From assembly GCF_003326755.1 (NCBI RefSeq), contig NZ_JPWH01000002.1, positions 248,001-312,000 of the forward strand: a DNA stretch of 64,000 bases. Direction: 5' to 3'. This document shows, piece after piece, positions 9,098 through 18,484 of this stretch (position 1 is its first letter; each line of letters begins with the position of its first letter). A model generated the notes under the pieces. The model worked only from the letters and a program-made list of their open reading frames with translations, was not told the DNA's origin and made no database searches. This DNA is from Thalassospira profundimaris (GTDB lineage Bacteria; Pseudomonadota; Alphaproteobacteria; Rhodospirillales; Thalassospiraceae). The translations under genes and the position numbers were made by a program.

Positions 9098-9628
9098 TTA
9101 GTGATCCTTGAGGTGATCCTTGGGGGTCAGGCGGGAATCAAGCACAAGTTGCAAAAAGACGAGATCAAGCCAGCGTCCGAATTTGCAACCCACTTCCCTG
9201 AGATGGCCGGTAGGGGTAAATCCCAGCTTTTCATGAAGCCGGATGGATCCGGTATTTTGGGCCTCAATCCCGGCCACCATGACATGTTTTCCCATGTCGC
9301 TGGCGTTTTTAATCAGGCTTTGCAGCAGGGCCTTGCCAATACCACCCCCACGGCGGTCCGCCCGAACATAAACTGAATGTTCGACAGTATGACGATAGCC
9401 ATCCCATGCGCGCCAGTCACCAAACGAGGCATAACCCAACACGGTGTCCGTGTCATCAACGGCTACGAACACCGGGTAGCCCGCTTTCTGCCGCTCTGCC
9501 ATCCAATGTTGGCGATTGGCGACATCAACGGTGGTATCGTTCCAGATGGCTGTCGTATTCGTTACGGCATCATTGTAAATTGTCATGATCGCTTCGGCGT
9601 CATCCTGGGTGGCGTTGCGGATTTTCAT
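9098..9628 (-). CDS. GNAT N-acetyltransferase, phosphinothricin/amino-acid acetyltransferase type
   Basis: 176 aa. The acetyl-CoA loop (VYVRADRRGGGIGKALLQSLI), the YASFGDWRAWDGYRHTVEHSVYV segment and the NTGSIRLHEKLGFTPTGHLREVG segment are typical of the pat/bar/MnaT group that acetylates phosphinothricin, methionine sulfoximine or related amino acids. It is the first gene of a pair with the YdcZ-type transporter and is divergent from an XRE-cupin regulator across a 35-bp gap, so that protein probably controls it. Confidence 0.9.
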   Translation of the reverse strand: MKIRNATQDDAEAIMTIYNDAVTNTTAIWNDTTVDVANRQHWMAERQKAGYPVFVAVDDTDTVLGYASFGDWRAWDGYRHTVEHSVYVRADRRGGGIGKALLQSLIKNASDMGKHVMVAGIEAQNTGSIRLHEKLGFTPTGHLREVGCKFGRWLDLVFLQLVLDSRLTPKDHLKDH

Positions 9629-9663
9629 GTTGCTCTCGCTGTTTGTTCATTATAAGAATACAT

Positions 9664-10233
9664 ATGTCTACTATATTAAACGATATTGATCAACGAATTG
9701 GTGCGCGCATCCGCACGGAACGGGAAAAACGCGGGTGGTCCCTAACCGACCTTGCCGAGAAATCCGGGGTGTCGCGGGCAATGGTTTATAAGGTTGAACG
9801 TGGTGAAAGCAGCCCGACGGCGACGCTTTTGGCAAAGCTTTCCGGAGCGTTTAACCTGAGTATGTCAGCCTTGTTGTTGCTGGCGGAAAAGCATGAAGAA
9901 CGCCTCGTGCGGGCGGCGGATCAGCCGGTGTGGGTGGACCCGCAAAGTGGATATGTGCGTCGCCATGTCTCTCCGACATCGGACTTCCCGCTTGATCTTG
10001 TGCGTGTTGATTTGCCTGCGGGTGCTGAAATTCCGATGCCCGCTGCGGCCTATTCATTTTTACGGCAACTGATATGGCTGCAGGAGGGCGAGCTTGTTTT
10101 CATCGAAGGTGGGGCGCGCCACGAAATGAAACCAGGTGACTGCCTGGAACTGGGGCCGCCATGCGACTGTGTTTTTAAAAATGAAAGTTCACAATCCTGC
10201 ACATATGCCGTGATTGTTGTCCGTAAAGATTAA
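9664..10233 (+). CDS. XRE-family transcriptional regulator with C-terminal cupin
   Basis: 189 aa from the ATG at 9664. Residues 10-70 form a HTH_3 domain (RIRTEREKRGWSLTDLAEKSGVSRAMVYKVERGESSPTATLL, shortened here only for description). The C-terminal half is a beta-rich cupin (LIWLQEGELVFIEGGARHEMKPGDCLELG) that likely binds a small ligand. Such regulators commonly sit beside the genes they control. Here the neighbour is the divergent GNAT-transporter pair, with only 35 bp between starts, so repression by overlapping the promoter is plausible. Confidence 0.9.
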   Translation: MSTILNDIDQRIGARIRTEREKRGWSLTDLAEKSGVSRAMVYKVERGESSPTATLLAKLSGAFNLSMSALLLLAEKHEERLVRAADQPVWVDPQSGYVRRHVSPTSDFPLDLVRVDLPAGAEIPMPAAAYSFLRQLIWLQEGELVFIEGGARHEMKPGDCLELGPPCDCVFKNESSQSCTYAVIVVRKD

Positions 10234-10328
10234 CCGTTTGAGTGTGCAACAGGCCGGATAGTTTGGCTGTGCAGCTCTATTGGCGCACGATACCCCAAGA
10301 AGGCCCGTGGCGTATGCAGATACAACAA

Positions 10329-10360
10329 CCCCCGCCAGAATATGGCGGGGGGTGTGTGTT
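10329..10360 (-). terminator. Hairpin between the XRE-cupin gene and rne
   Basis: CCCCCGCCA (10329-10337) pairs with TGGCGGGGG (10343-10351) around a 5-nt loop. It lies between convergent genes. On the minus strand the following sequence is only moderately T-rich (TTGTTGTAT), so termination of rne is likely but not certain. Confidence 0.65.
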
Positions 10361-10380
10361 TCAGGCGGGTAAGTGGCGGG

Positions 10381-13300
10381 TTAGTTGCTCCACCAGCCTT
10401 TGCGCTTGGGCTTTGGTTTCGCCGGGGCTGCGGGCGTGGTTTCGGTTTTTTCTGCCTCGGCCGGTTTTTTGGTGGCCGCAGCTTCGGTCGGTTTGGGCTC
10501 GCTGCTTGTGGGTGCAGTCACCGTCTCCGTTGCCGGTTTGGCTGGGCTAGGTTTGTCTGCTTCCAGATCAACCGGTTTGCTGCTGGCTTCCGTCTTTGCG
10601 ACTGCGGGGTCCGGTTTCGGCGTTGCCGCAGGTTCAAAGGTTGCCTCAGGGGCAGATGCTGCCGGTGCAGCCGATGTTTCAGGTGCTGAAACGGTAGCTA
10701 CGGCCTTGTTTGCTTCATCTTCACTGGTGGCTTCCGGTGCAGGGCCGTTCTGGATCGGGATATTGCGCACTTCGCCACGATCGTTACGGTCACCGTTATC
10801 GCGGCTGCGGCGGTTATCCTTGTTGCGGTCGCGACGGTCACGGCGCTGGCGGGCCGGAGCCGGGGCGGTTGTGCTGCGCTCGCGTGCTGCACGAATGCCG
10901 CCTTCTTCGCCTTCTTGCGGGCCAAAGCTGTCGGCATCCTGGCCTTCGCTATCGGCATCGATCACAAGGTCGGTTTCGCTGCCATCCGGCGCGGTATGGT
11001 CGCGTGCCCGGCGTTTTTCGGTTGCTTCGGCATCATCGGCAGGGGAAACGACGCGCGGTGCGGTTTCAAAATCCTGACGGCGCGACCGGCGACGGCCGCC
11101 GCGTTTACCGCGACGACGGCGTTTGCGTGATGATTCGTCATCATCGTCATTGTCATCGCCGTTATCCGACGCCGAACCGGTATCCTGATTACCGTCATTC
11201 GCGGCATCATTATCGTCATTATCGGATGACGGGGTGTCATCACGGTCATCCTGGCGGCCCCGACGGCGACGGCGACGGCGACGACGTTTGTTCTGGTCGT
11301 CATTGTCGCTGTTCTGATCGTTATCGTCGTCACGGCTGGTATTTTCAACCAGCTCTTCCTCGACCTTTTCGATCGGCGCTTCGATGGCGGTCAGCGATAC
11401 ACTGTCGGTATTGAGAACGGCGGTATGATGATGCTCTTCGTCACCGGCTTTCGGGGCGCGGGTGCGCTCGATCCGGTGATCCGGCGAAATTAGGCTGTCA
11501 TCCCCGAAAATCATCACGGTGAAGCCGTAACGCTGTTCGATTTCGGCCAGGGAATCGCGTTTGCGATTCAGGATGTAAAGGGCGACCTCGCTGGCAACAT
11601 GGACGGTCAGGGCACCCGCACGGCGGCGCATGCCTTCTTCCTCGATCACGCGCAACAGGTGCAGGGCCGAACTTTCGATTGAGCGAACCAGGCCAACGCC
11701 ACGGCAATGGGTGCAGACCTCGAATGCGCTTTCAACCAGCGACGGACGCAGGCGCTGACGCGACATTTCAAGCAGACCAAACGGGCTGATGCGGCCAATT
11801 TGCAGGCGCGCCCGGTCGTTGCGCATCGCTTCTTTGAGCTTGCGTTCAACGGCCGACTGGTTGCGATGATCTTCCATGTCGATAAAGTCGACAACGATCA
11901 GACCTGCAAGGTCACGCAGGCGAAGCTGGCGGGCCAGTTCTTCGGCAGCTTCCAGGTTGGTTTTGTAAGCCGTTTCTTCGATATTGCGTTCGCGGGTCGA
12001 CCGGCCAGAGTTAACGTCAATCGCAACCAGGGCTTCGGTCGGGTTGATCACAATGTAACCACCCGATTTAAGCTGGACAACCGGGTTCAACATGGCATCA
12101 AGCTGGCTTTCCACCTGGAAACGATGGAACAGCGGCACGCCCTGATCCTTGTAGGGCTGAACACGCTTGGCATGTGACGGCATCAGCATTTTCATGAAGT
12201 CTTTGGCAACGCGGTAGCCATCGTCGCCTTCGACCAGAACTTCATCCACATCGCGTGCATAAAGGTCACGGATGGACCGTTTGATCAGGTCGGCTTCTTC
12301 ATAAATCAGGCAGGGGGCCTGGCTTTGCAGGGTGGTTTCGCGAATGCGGTCCCACAGGCGCATCAGGTAATCAAAGTCGCGCTTGATTTCGGCCTTGGTC
12401 CGTTCGGCCCCCGCAGTACGGACAATAACCGCCATGCCGCCGGGAATTTCCAGCTCTGCCAGAATGGATTTCAGGCGCTTGCGATCCTGCGCATTGGTGA
12501 TCTTGCGTGAAATGCCGCCACCCCGCGGGGTGTTGGGCATCAAAACGCAATAACGACCGGCCAGCGACAGGAAGGTGGAAAGGGCGGCACCCTTATTGCC
12601 ACGTTCTTCCTTAACAACCTGAACCAGCAAAATCTGGCGGCGTTTGATCACTTCCTGGATCTTGTAGCGTTTTTGCAGTTGCGGGCGCACATTATCGGAG
12701 AAATCATCGGTGTCATCGCCACCCATGTCTTCGATATTTTCGTCATCATTGACGGTTTCGGTGTCGTTTTCGTCAATATCGACCGAAATTTCGGCAATCT
12801 CGGCAGCCATCGTGGCAACGGTGTTCGAGCCACCATTGTTGCCGTCATCCCCGTTATCGTCATCGTCCTGGTTCGATGCGTCGGTTGATGCGTCGCTGGT
12901 GCCTGCATCATTTTCGTCGGTTTTTTTGCGCCGGTTGCGCACACGGCGACGGCGCGGTTTGGCATCTTCGTCACTGTTATCGATACCGGCCGCATCACTG
13001 TTTTCCGGTGCTGCTGTATCATCAGCTGCATCGGCGGCATCGGTTGCCTCTTCGGGTTTGTCAGATGCGTCGGCGCTATCGGTGCTTGCCTCGTCCTTGC
13101 GCGGCTTGCGGCGCGAGCGCGATCGTGTCTGCCGTTTTTCTTTTTTCGGGGTATCGTCATCATCCCCGCCGATATTGTCTTCGACAATTTCGGCATCCCG
13201 AACAGATTGTGTGCTGTTCTGTGCCCGCGTAATTGCTTCGCGGTCAGCAACGGGGATTTGATAATAATCGGAATGGATTTCGCTAAATGCCAGAAACCCG

Positions 13301-13497
13301 TGGCGATTCCCGCCATAATCGACAAATGCCGCCTGCAACGAGGGCTCAACCCGCGTTACCTTGGCAAGGTAGATATTACCTTTTATCTGTTTCTTGGTCG
13401 ATGTTTCGACGTCGTATTCTTCTAGGCGATTTCCATTAATAACAACGACGCGGCTTTCTTCCGCGTGCGTTGCGTCGATGAGCATACGTTTGACCAT
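10381..13497 (-). CDS. rne: Ribonuclease E
   Basis: 1038 aa. The catalytic half contains an S1 domain (residues 36-290) split by an acidic/basic low-complexity insert (about 108-270), the RNase H-like and DNase I-like parts with the metal-binding aspartates in VAIDVNSGRST and VVDFIDM, and the Zn-link CTHCRGVG that holds the tetramer. From about residue 700 the chain is disordered with alternating acidic and arginine-rich blocks (NKRRRRRRRRRGRQ), the usual RNA-binding and degradosome scaffold, and it ends in an Ala/Pro/Lys tail closing with KRKGWWSN. It initiates mRNA decay and processes rRNA and tRNA. The S1 insert is known from alphaproteobacterial homologues. Confidence 0.97.
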   Translation of the reverse strand: MVKRMLIDATHAEESRVVVINGNRLEEYDVETSTKKQIKGNIYLAKVTRVEPSLQAAFVDYGGNRHGFLAFSEIHSDYYQIPVADREAITRAQNSTQSVRDAEIVEDNIGGDDDDTPKKEKRQTRSRSRRKPRKDEASTDSADASDKPEEATDAADAADDTAAPENSDAAGIDNSDEDAKPRRRRVRNRRKKTDENDAGTSDASTDASNQDDDDNGDDGNNGGSNTVATMAAEIAEISVDIDENDTETVNDDENIEDMGGDDTDDFSDNVRPQLQKRYKIQEVIKRRQILLVQVVKEERGNKGAALSTFLSLAGRYCVLMPNTPRGGGISRKITNAQDRKRLKSILAELEIPGGMAVIVRTAGAERTKAEIKRDFDYLMRLWDRIRETTLQSQAPCLIYEEADLIKRSIRDLYARDVDEVLVEGDDGYRVAKDFMKMLMPSHAKRVQPYKDQGVPLFHRFQVESQLDAMLNPVVQLKSGGYIVINPTEALVAIDVNSGRSTRERNIEETAYKTNLEAAEELARQLRLRDLAGLIVVDFIDMEDHRNQSAVERKLKEAMRNDRARLQIGRISPFGLLEMSRQRLRPSLVESAFEVCTHCRGVGLVRSIESSALHLLRVIEEEGMRRRAGALTVHVASEVALYILNRKRDSLAEIEQRYGFTVMIFGDDSLISPDHRIERTRAPKAGDEEHHHTAVLNTDSVSLTAIEAPIEKVEEELVENTSRDDDNDQNSDNDDQNKRRRRRRRRRGRQDDRDDTPSSDNDDNDAANDGNQDTGSASDNGDDNDDDDESSRKRRRRGKRGGRRRSRRQDFETAPRVVSPADDAEATEKRRARDHTAPDGSETDLVIDADSEGQDADSFGPQEGEEGGIRAARERSTTAPAPARQRRDRRDRNKDNRRSRDNGDRNDRGEVRNIPIQNGPAPEATSEDEANKAVATVSAPETSAAPAASAPEATFEPAATPKPDPAVAKTEASSKPVDLEADKPSPAKPATETVTAPTSSEPKPTEAAATKKPAEAEKTETTPAAPAKPKPKRKGWWSN

Positions 13498-14247
13498 TCG
13501 GAACCTGTTCCTAAAGGTCCCGCCAGTTTAATGCGTCTCGCTAAAGTGTGCTGATATGCAAACAAACCGGCGTTACCGAAGGCGCCGCCCACAAAGGTCG
13601 CGATATGTCCGTGATATGTATGGTTCATCGCGTTTCGGCTGCTCTTTCGGTATGGACCTGGTTTTGGTGTTAAAAATAAGAATTGCTTATGTCTGTATCG
13701 AGCGCGCCACGACAGCCTGATTTGGGAGGGCTCTATCGGGAGCGGGGATTGCCGCGTCACCGAGACACCGACCCGAGGAACTGCCACGTCGCGTCCTCAG
13801 CCTGACGGAGAATATTTTTGTCCCGTAAAGCATAGGAATCTCGGCGACAACATATCTCTTTTATTCTCAAGCCACAAACAATTTTGTTGCGTTCCGCTCA
13901 AGGTTTGTTCGCCTTGTGCATCAAAATCCCCGTTTTTTCCGGCTTTCATAGGCAGAAAAGAAAATTTGTCGCAAATAATTGCGATCATAACGATTTTTCA
14001 ATTATTGGCGCGATTTGCAAATCGCGGTGACTTTGCCCCGCACAGATCAGCAGGGAACGGCATGAAGAATCGTCTGGATAAATAATGGCTGTACGCCACC
14101 CGCCAAAACACATAGAGAACACCCCATATGGTAAGGATGCAGGAATTGTGGAATGGGCCGCTGGGTCAATTACCCGTTAACTTTCTGGTTGCTATAAGCA
14201 CAAACGGCATATGGTGTGTCGATATATCCGAAAAGCGGTAAAGCAGA
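13498..14247. other. 750-bp intergenic region between divergent rne and the amidase gene
   Basis: No convincing gene is present; the short open frames lack coding character. On the minus strand it would supply a long leader for rne, which in other bacteria is autoregulated through its leader; that role here is inference. Near 13970-14025 are two symmetric elements, CGCAA-ATAA-TTGCG and a 16-bp perfect palindrome, that could be operators for the amidase promoter. Confidence 0.5.
14010..14025. promoter_or_regulatory. 16-bp perfect palindrome upstream of the amidase gene
   Basis: GCGATTTGCAAATCGC is exactly self-complementary and sits about 220 bp before the amidase start. No T-run follows, so an operator is more likely than a terminator. 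The cognate factor is unknown. Confidence 0.4.
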
Positions 14248-15531
14248 ATGGGGTCGGTGGTGCTTTTGCAAGGCAGGCAAAAACTCACGCAAGGCGGAAT
14301 GTTGGGCGGTCGGGGTGCACGTGCGCTTGTCCTCGCCTTTTTATACTGCTTTTTTGCATTGACCCTCAGCACCGTGGCAGAGGCCAAAACGGCCAAGGTT
14401 CTGGGCGCGCGTCTTGGCGTTTATCCCGACAAAACACGCTTTGTGATCGACCTTGATAGCGAGGTTGACTACACCTATTTCCTATTGCCCGATCCGTTTC
14501 GCATTATCATTGACATGCCTGAAATCGACTGGAGCGCCCCGCCGGGCAAGGTGACATCCGGGGGCGGACTTATTTCGGGTTTGCGTTATGGCCTGTTTAA
14601 ACCCGGCACGTTTCGCGTTGTTCTGGATGTGAGCAAGCCCGCCCTGATTTCCAAGATTTTTACTCTGCCTGCCAGCGGGGGGAAACCAAACCGCCTTGTG
14701 ATTGATATTGCCCCCACATCCCGCGATACCTTTATGGCGGCATCGCGCGAAAGCATGGCGGCCTATTCGGCGCGCCAGCGCAACGATACCTCGGTCACGG
14801 AAAAGAGCGAGGATGTCGCGGTTGAAACCGGTAAAACCACCGGGCCGCGCAAACCGCTGATTGCCATCGATGCCGGGCATGGCGGGGTTGACCCCGGTAC
14901 CATCGGGGTAGGGGGTATTTATGAAAAGGACATCACGCTGGCGGCAGCACGGGAACTGGCAAAGGTGCTAACGGATTCGGGGCGTTATCGCGCCCTTTTG
15001 ACCCGTGACAAGGATGTGTTCCTGAAATTGCGTCAGCGTACCGAGATTGCGCGAAAAAACCACGCCGATCTGTTTTTGTCCCTTCATGCCGATTCCATTT
15101 CCGATCCCAATCATCGTGGGGCCTCGGTTTATACGCTGTCTGAAAACGCATCGGACAAGGAAGCATCGGCCCTGGCAAGCAAGGAAAACAAGGCCGATGT
15201 CATTGCGGGGATTGACCTTTCCGAGGAAAATTCGCTGGTGCAAAGCATTTTGATTGACCTTGCCCAGCGTGAAACCATGAATTTGTCGTCCAATTTTGCC
15301 ACCGATATGGTGCGGGAACTGGCAAGCGATGTGAAATTGCAGCAACGGACCCACCGGTTTGCCGGTTTTGCCGTTTTGAAGGCACCGGATATTCCCTCTG
15401 CCCTGTTTGAAATGGGGTATTTGTCCAATCCGACAGATGCCAAATTGCTGCAATCACCGGCACACCGGGAAAAAATGGCAAAGGCCATTTTGCGGGCTTT
15501 GGACGACTATTTCAAAACCCACAAATTTTGA
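14248..15531 (+). CDS. amiC: N-acetylmuramoyl-L-alanine amidase with AMIN domain
   Basis: 427 aa. A signal peptide ends at TVAEA (about residue 46). An AMIN domain follows (residues 50-145, RFVIDLDSEVDYTYFLLPDPFRI), which targets septal peptidoglycan, then an Amidase_3 domain with zinc ligands in IAIDAGHGGVDPG and in SLHADS and the catalytic Glu in FEMGYLSNPTDAK. It cleaves the amide between MurNAc and the stem peptide during cell separation. An internal ATG at 14299 would give a more compact signal peptide, so the exact start is open. It lies upstream of PBP1A in the same direction, so the two cell-wall genes are neighbours. Confidence 0.93.
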   Translation: MGSVVLLQGRQKLTQGGMLGGRGARALVLAFLYCFFALTLSTVAEAKTAKVLGARLGVYPDKTRFVIDLDSEVDYTYFLLPDPFRIIIDMPEIDWSAPPGKVTSGGGLISGLRYGLFKPGTFRVVLDVSKPALISKIFTLPASGGKPNRLVIDIAPTSRDTFMAASRESMAAYSARQRNDTSVTEKSEDVAVETGKTTGPRKPLIAIDAGHGGVDPGTIGVGGIYEKDITLAAARELAKVLTDSGRYRALLTRDKDVFLKLRQRTEIARKNHADLFLSLHADSISDPNHRGASVYTLSENASDKEASALASKENKADVIAGIDLSEENSLVQSILIDLAQRETMNLSSNFATDMVRELASDVKLQQRTHRFAGFAVLKAPDIPSALFEMGYLSNPTDAKLLQSPAHREKMAKAILRALDDYFKTHKF

Positions 15532-15816
15532 CGGCTTCGGTAGTGGCAAAAATCATCTTATTTTGTCATGTCATGAAATTTTGCCGTTGTTTTGCCCGGT
15601 TTTGTCCCTACAGTTACTCTGACAAAGGTATAGGGTGCGTCTGTGCAGGTGCGGATTTTCATTAAAATCGACTGAAATTCGGGGATCAGAAAGCCGGGAG
15701 CCACGTTCCTGTGCAACGGGGCCACTTTTTTGCCGCGATGATAGGGCTTTGTGATATTCGTCCGAGCATGCACCCGCCCAGGCGGCAACAACAGCGAAAC
15801 GATAAAGATCCGTTTA

Positions 15817-18252
15817 ATGCGTATTTTTCTGACAATTACCGGTGTGCTTTTCCTGCTGGCAGTAGCAGGCGGGGCATGTGTTCTTGGTGTTTTCTGGCAT
15901 TTTGGCCGGGACCTGCCTGACTATACCCAACTGGCTGATTACGAGCCGGAGGTTATGACCCGTGTTCACGCCGGCGACGGTGCCCTGATCGCGGAATATG
16001 CCAAGGAAAAACGTGTTTTTGTGCCGATCGAGCAGATCCCGCGCAAGGTCATTAATGCCTTTGTCGCTGCCGAAGACCAGAATTTCTGGACCCATCCCGG
16101 TATCGATTTTCCCAGTGTGTTTCGCGCGGCATTGACCAATATTGCCAATATCGGGTCCGGGCGTCGTCCTGTCGGGGCGTCAACCATTACCCAGCAGGTG
16201 GCAAAAAACTTTTTGCTGACCAACGAGGTTTCCTATGACCGTAAAATCAAGGAAGCCATCCTGTCTTTCCGGATCGAACAGGCCTTTTCCAAAAAACATA
16301 TTCTGGAATTGTATCTGAACGAAATTTATCTGGGACGGGGCAGCTATGGTGTTGCGGCTGCGGCATTGCGCTATTTTGACAAATCCCTTGATGAATTGAC
16401 CGTGGCCGAGGCCGCCTATCTGGGGGCTTTGCCCAAGGCACCTTCCAATTATGACCCGGTACGGGACCATGATGCGGCAAAAGGGCGTCGGAACTGGGTG
16501 ATCGGGCGTATGCTCGACGAGGGCTATATTACCGAGGATCAGGCCAAAGAAGCCCTTGCCGCGCCCCTGATTGGCAAGGACCGTGAATCGGTCGATTATT
16601 ATGCCAATGCGGATTATTTCGCCGAGGAAGTGCGCCGGGAACTGGTGGATCGGTATGGTGAAAACGTCCTGTATAATGGCGGTTTGTCGGTCCGGACATC
16701 AGTTGATCCGAAATTGCAGACCATTGCCAACAAGGTAATGTTTGATGGCTTGGTGGACTATGACCGTCGTCATGGCTGGCGGGGTCCGCTCGCCAAAATC
16801 GATATTTCCGGCGATTGGCAGAAACCGCTGGAACAGGTTCAGGCACCGCATGATGTGCCGTGGTTAAAGGCGGTTGTGCTGCGCCTGGATGGCAACGATG
16901 CCATGATCGGGCTTGAAAATGGCAAACAGGGGAAAATCCCGTTTGAGCAAATGAAATGGGCACGCCCCTGGGTAAAGGGCCAGCGCGTTGGCGGTGCGGT
17001 AAGCAAGGCGTCCGATGTGGTTAACCCCGGTGATGTCGTGATGGTTGCCAGCCTGAAAGATGATGACGGCAAGGTTCTCGATGGCAGTTATTCGCTCCAG
17101 CAAATTCCCAACGTCAATGGTGGGCTTGTGGCAATGGACCCGCATACCGGCCGTGTTCTGGCAATGTCGGGCGGTTTTTCGCATGATATGTCCAAATTCA
17201 ACCGCGCGACCCAGGCCCATCGCCAGCCTGGTTCGGCTTTCAAACCCTTTGTTTATGTTGCGGCAATGGATTCCGGTTTTACGCCGTCCTCGCTTGTGCT
17301 TGATGCGCCGTTCGTGATTGATCAGGGACCAGGGCAGGGCAAATGGAAGCCGGGCAACTATAGTGGCAAGTTTTATGGTCCCTCGACCTTGCGCCTGGGG
17401 ATTGAACTTTCGCGAAATCTGATGACGGTGCGTCTGGCTCAGACCATTGGGATGGAAAAGGTCGTCAACTATGCCGAAAAATTTGGTGTGGTGGACAGCA
17501 TGCCCGCCGTTCTTTCGATGTCGCTGGGCGCTGCCGAAACCACCGTTTTGCGGCTGACCAATGCCTATTCCGAACTGGTTAATGGTGGCAAGAAACTGAC
17601 CCCGACCCTGATTGACCGTATTCAGGACCGTCGTGGCAAGGTGATTTACCGCCGGGATGACCGGCAGTGCCCGGACTGCCAGGATGTGGTTTATAATGGT
17701 CAGTTGCCGCCTGAACTGCCTGATAATCGCGAACAACTGACCGATCCGGCCAGTGCCTTCCAGATTGTTTCAATGCTTGAAGGGGTTATTCAGCGCGGGA
17801 CGGGGCGTCGCATGCGTAACTTGCCGTTCCCGCTGGCGGGTAAAACCGGTACCACCAACGATTCCCGCGATGCCTGGTTTGTCGGGTTTACCCCCGATCT
17901 GGCCCTTGGCGTTTATGTTGGCTTTGATGATAACCGTTCGCTGGGGGATCGTGAACAGGGGGCGTCGGCAGCAGCCCCTATTTTCCAGGAATTCATGGCA
18001 AAGGCGATGGATGGCGTCAAACCGGTTCCGTTCCGGACCCCACCCGGTATTCGGATGGTGCGTGTTGATGCGCGAAGTGGCCTTCCCGCACAGGCAGGTG
18101 ACAGCAATGTTATTTGGGAGGCCTTCAAACCCGGCACCATTCCCGAACGCAATGATCGGGTGATTGATGGCAGTTCCCCGAATGGTGGGGGTAGCGGAAG
18201 CATGGGAAGCAGTAGCGATGGCGGCATTTCCAGCCCCAGCGGTATTTATTAG
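15817..18252 (+). CDS. mrcA: Penicillin-binding protein 1A
   Basis: 811 aa from ATG 15817; the upstream in-frame ATG at 15751 adds residues before the membrane anchor. The order is: short cytoplasmic N-terminus, one transmembrane helix (about 5-25), glycosyltransferase domain with catalytic Glu in VAAEDQNFWTHPG and the ASTITQQVAKN motif, an OB-like insert, and a transpeptidase with SxxK (GSAFKPF), SRN (ELSRNLM) and KTGT (AGKTGTTND). The C-terminus is a Gly/Ser-rich tail. It polymerises and cross-links peptidoglycan at the inner membrane. A strong terminator follows. Confidence 0.96.
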   Translation: MRIFLTITGVLFLLAVAGGACVLGVFWHFGRDLPDYTQLADYEPEVMTRVHAGDGALIAEYAKEKRVFVPIEQIPRKVINAFVAAEDQNFWTHPGIDFPSVFRAALTNIANIGSGRRPVGASTITQQVAKNFLLTNEVSYDRKIKEAILSFRIEQAFSKKHILELYLNEIYLGRGSYGVAAAALRYFDKSLDELTVAEAAYLGALPKAPSNYDPVRDHDAAKGRRNWVIGRMLDEGYITEDQAKEALAAPLIGKDRESVDYYANADYFAEEVRRELVDRYGENVLYNGGLSVRTSVDPKLQTIANKVMFDGLVDYDRRHGWRGPLAKIDISGDWQKPLEQVQAPHDVPWLKAVVLRLDGNDAMIGLENGKQGKIPFEQMKWARPWVKGQRVGGAVSKASDVVNPGDVVMVASLKDDDGKVLDGSYSLQQIPNVNGGLVAMDPHTGRVLAMSGGFSHDMSKFNRATQAHRQPGSAFKPFVYVAAMDSGFTPSSLVLDAPFVIDQGPGQGKWKPGNYSGKFYGPSTLRLGIELSRNLMTVRLAQTIGMEKVVNYAEKFGVVDSMPAVLSMSLGAAETTVLRLTNAYSELVNGGKKLTPTLIDRIQDRRGKVIYRRDDRQCPDCQDVVYNGQLPPELPDNREQLTDPASAFQIVSMLEGVIQRGTGRRMRNLPFPLAGKTGTTNDSRDAWFVGFTPDLALGVYVGFDDNRSLGDREQGASAAAPIFQEFMAKAMDGVKPVPFRTPPGIRMVRVDARSGLPAQAGDSNVIWEAFKPGTIPERNDRVIDGSSPNGGGSGSMGSSSDGGISSPSGIY

Positions 18253-18290
18253 GCCTGTCAACGCGTTATCATGAACCGGTACATGAGTGA

Positions 18291-18326
18291 AAAGGGTTGG
18301 AGACCATCGTCTCCGGCCCTTTTTCC
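18291..18326 (+). terminator. Terminator of mrcA
   Basis: A 14-bp stem with two G-T pairs (18291-18304 with 18309-18322) closes a 4-nt loop and runs into a T-tract. Confidence 0.9.
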
Positions 18327-18484
18327 TGCACGGATGGAAGGACGAATTGTTTCTGTCTGTACAGTGGCAACATATTGCAAGTGACGGGGTGTTGATAAAA
18401 CCGTCAAGACTTGGAAATATCTTTGTTACATGAACCCGTTATAATTCCCGCAGTTTTTCTATGGCTTTTGCTGGGAATTGGAAA

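Noticed and set aside
18330-18484. Pho box before phoD
   Set aside because: Only weak TGTTACAT/CGTTATAA repeats; far from the CTGTCAT consensus.
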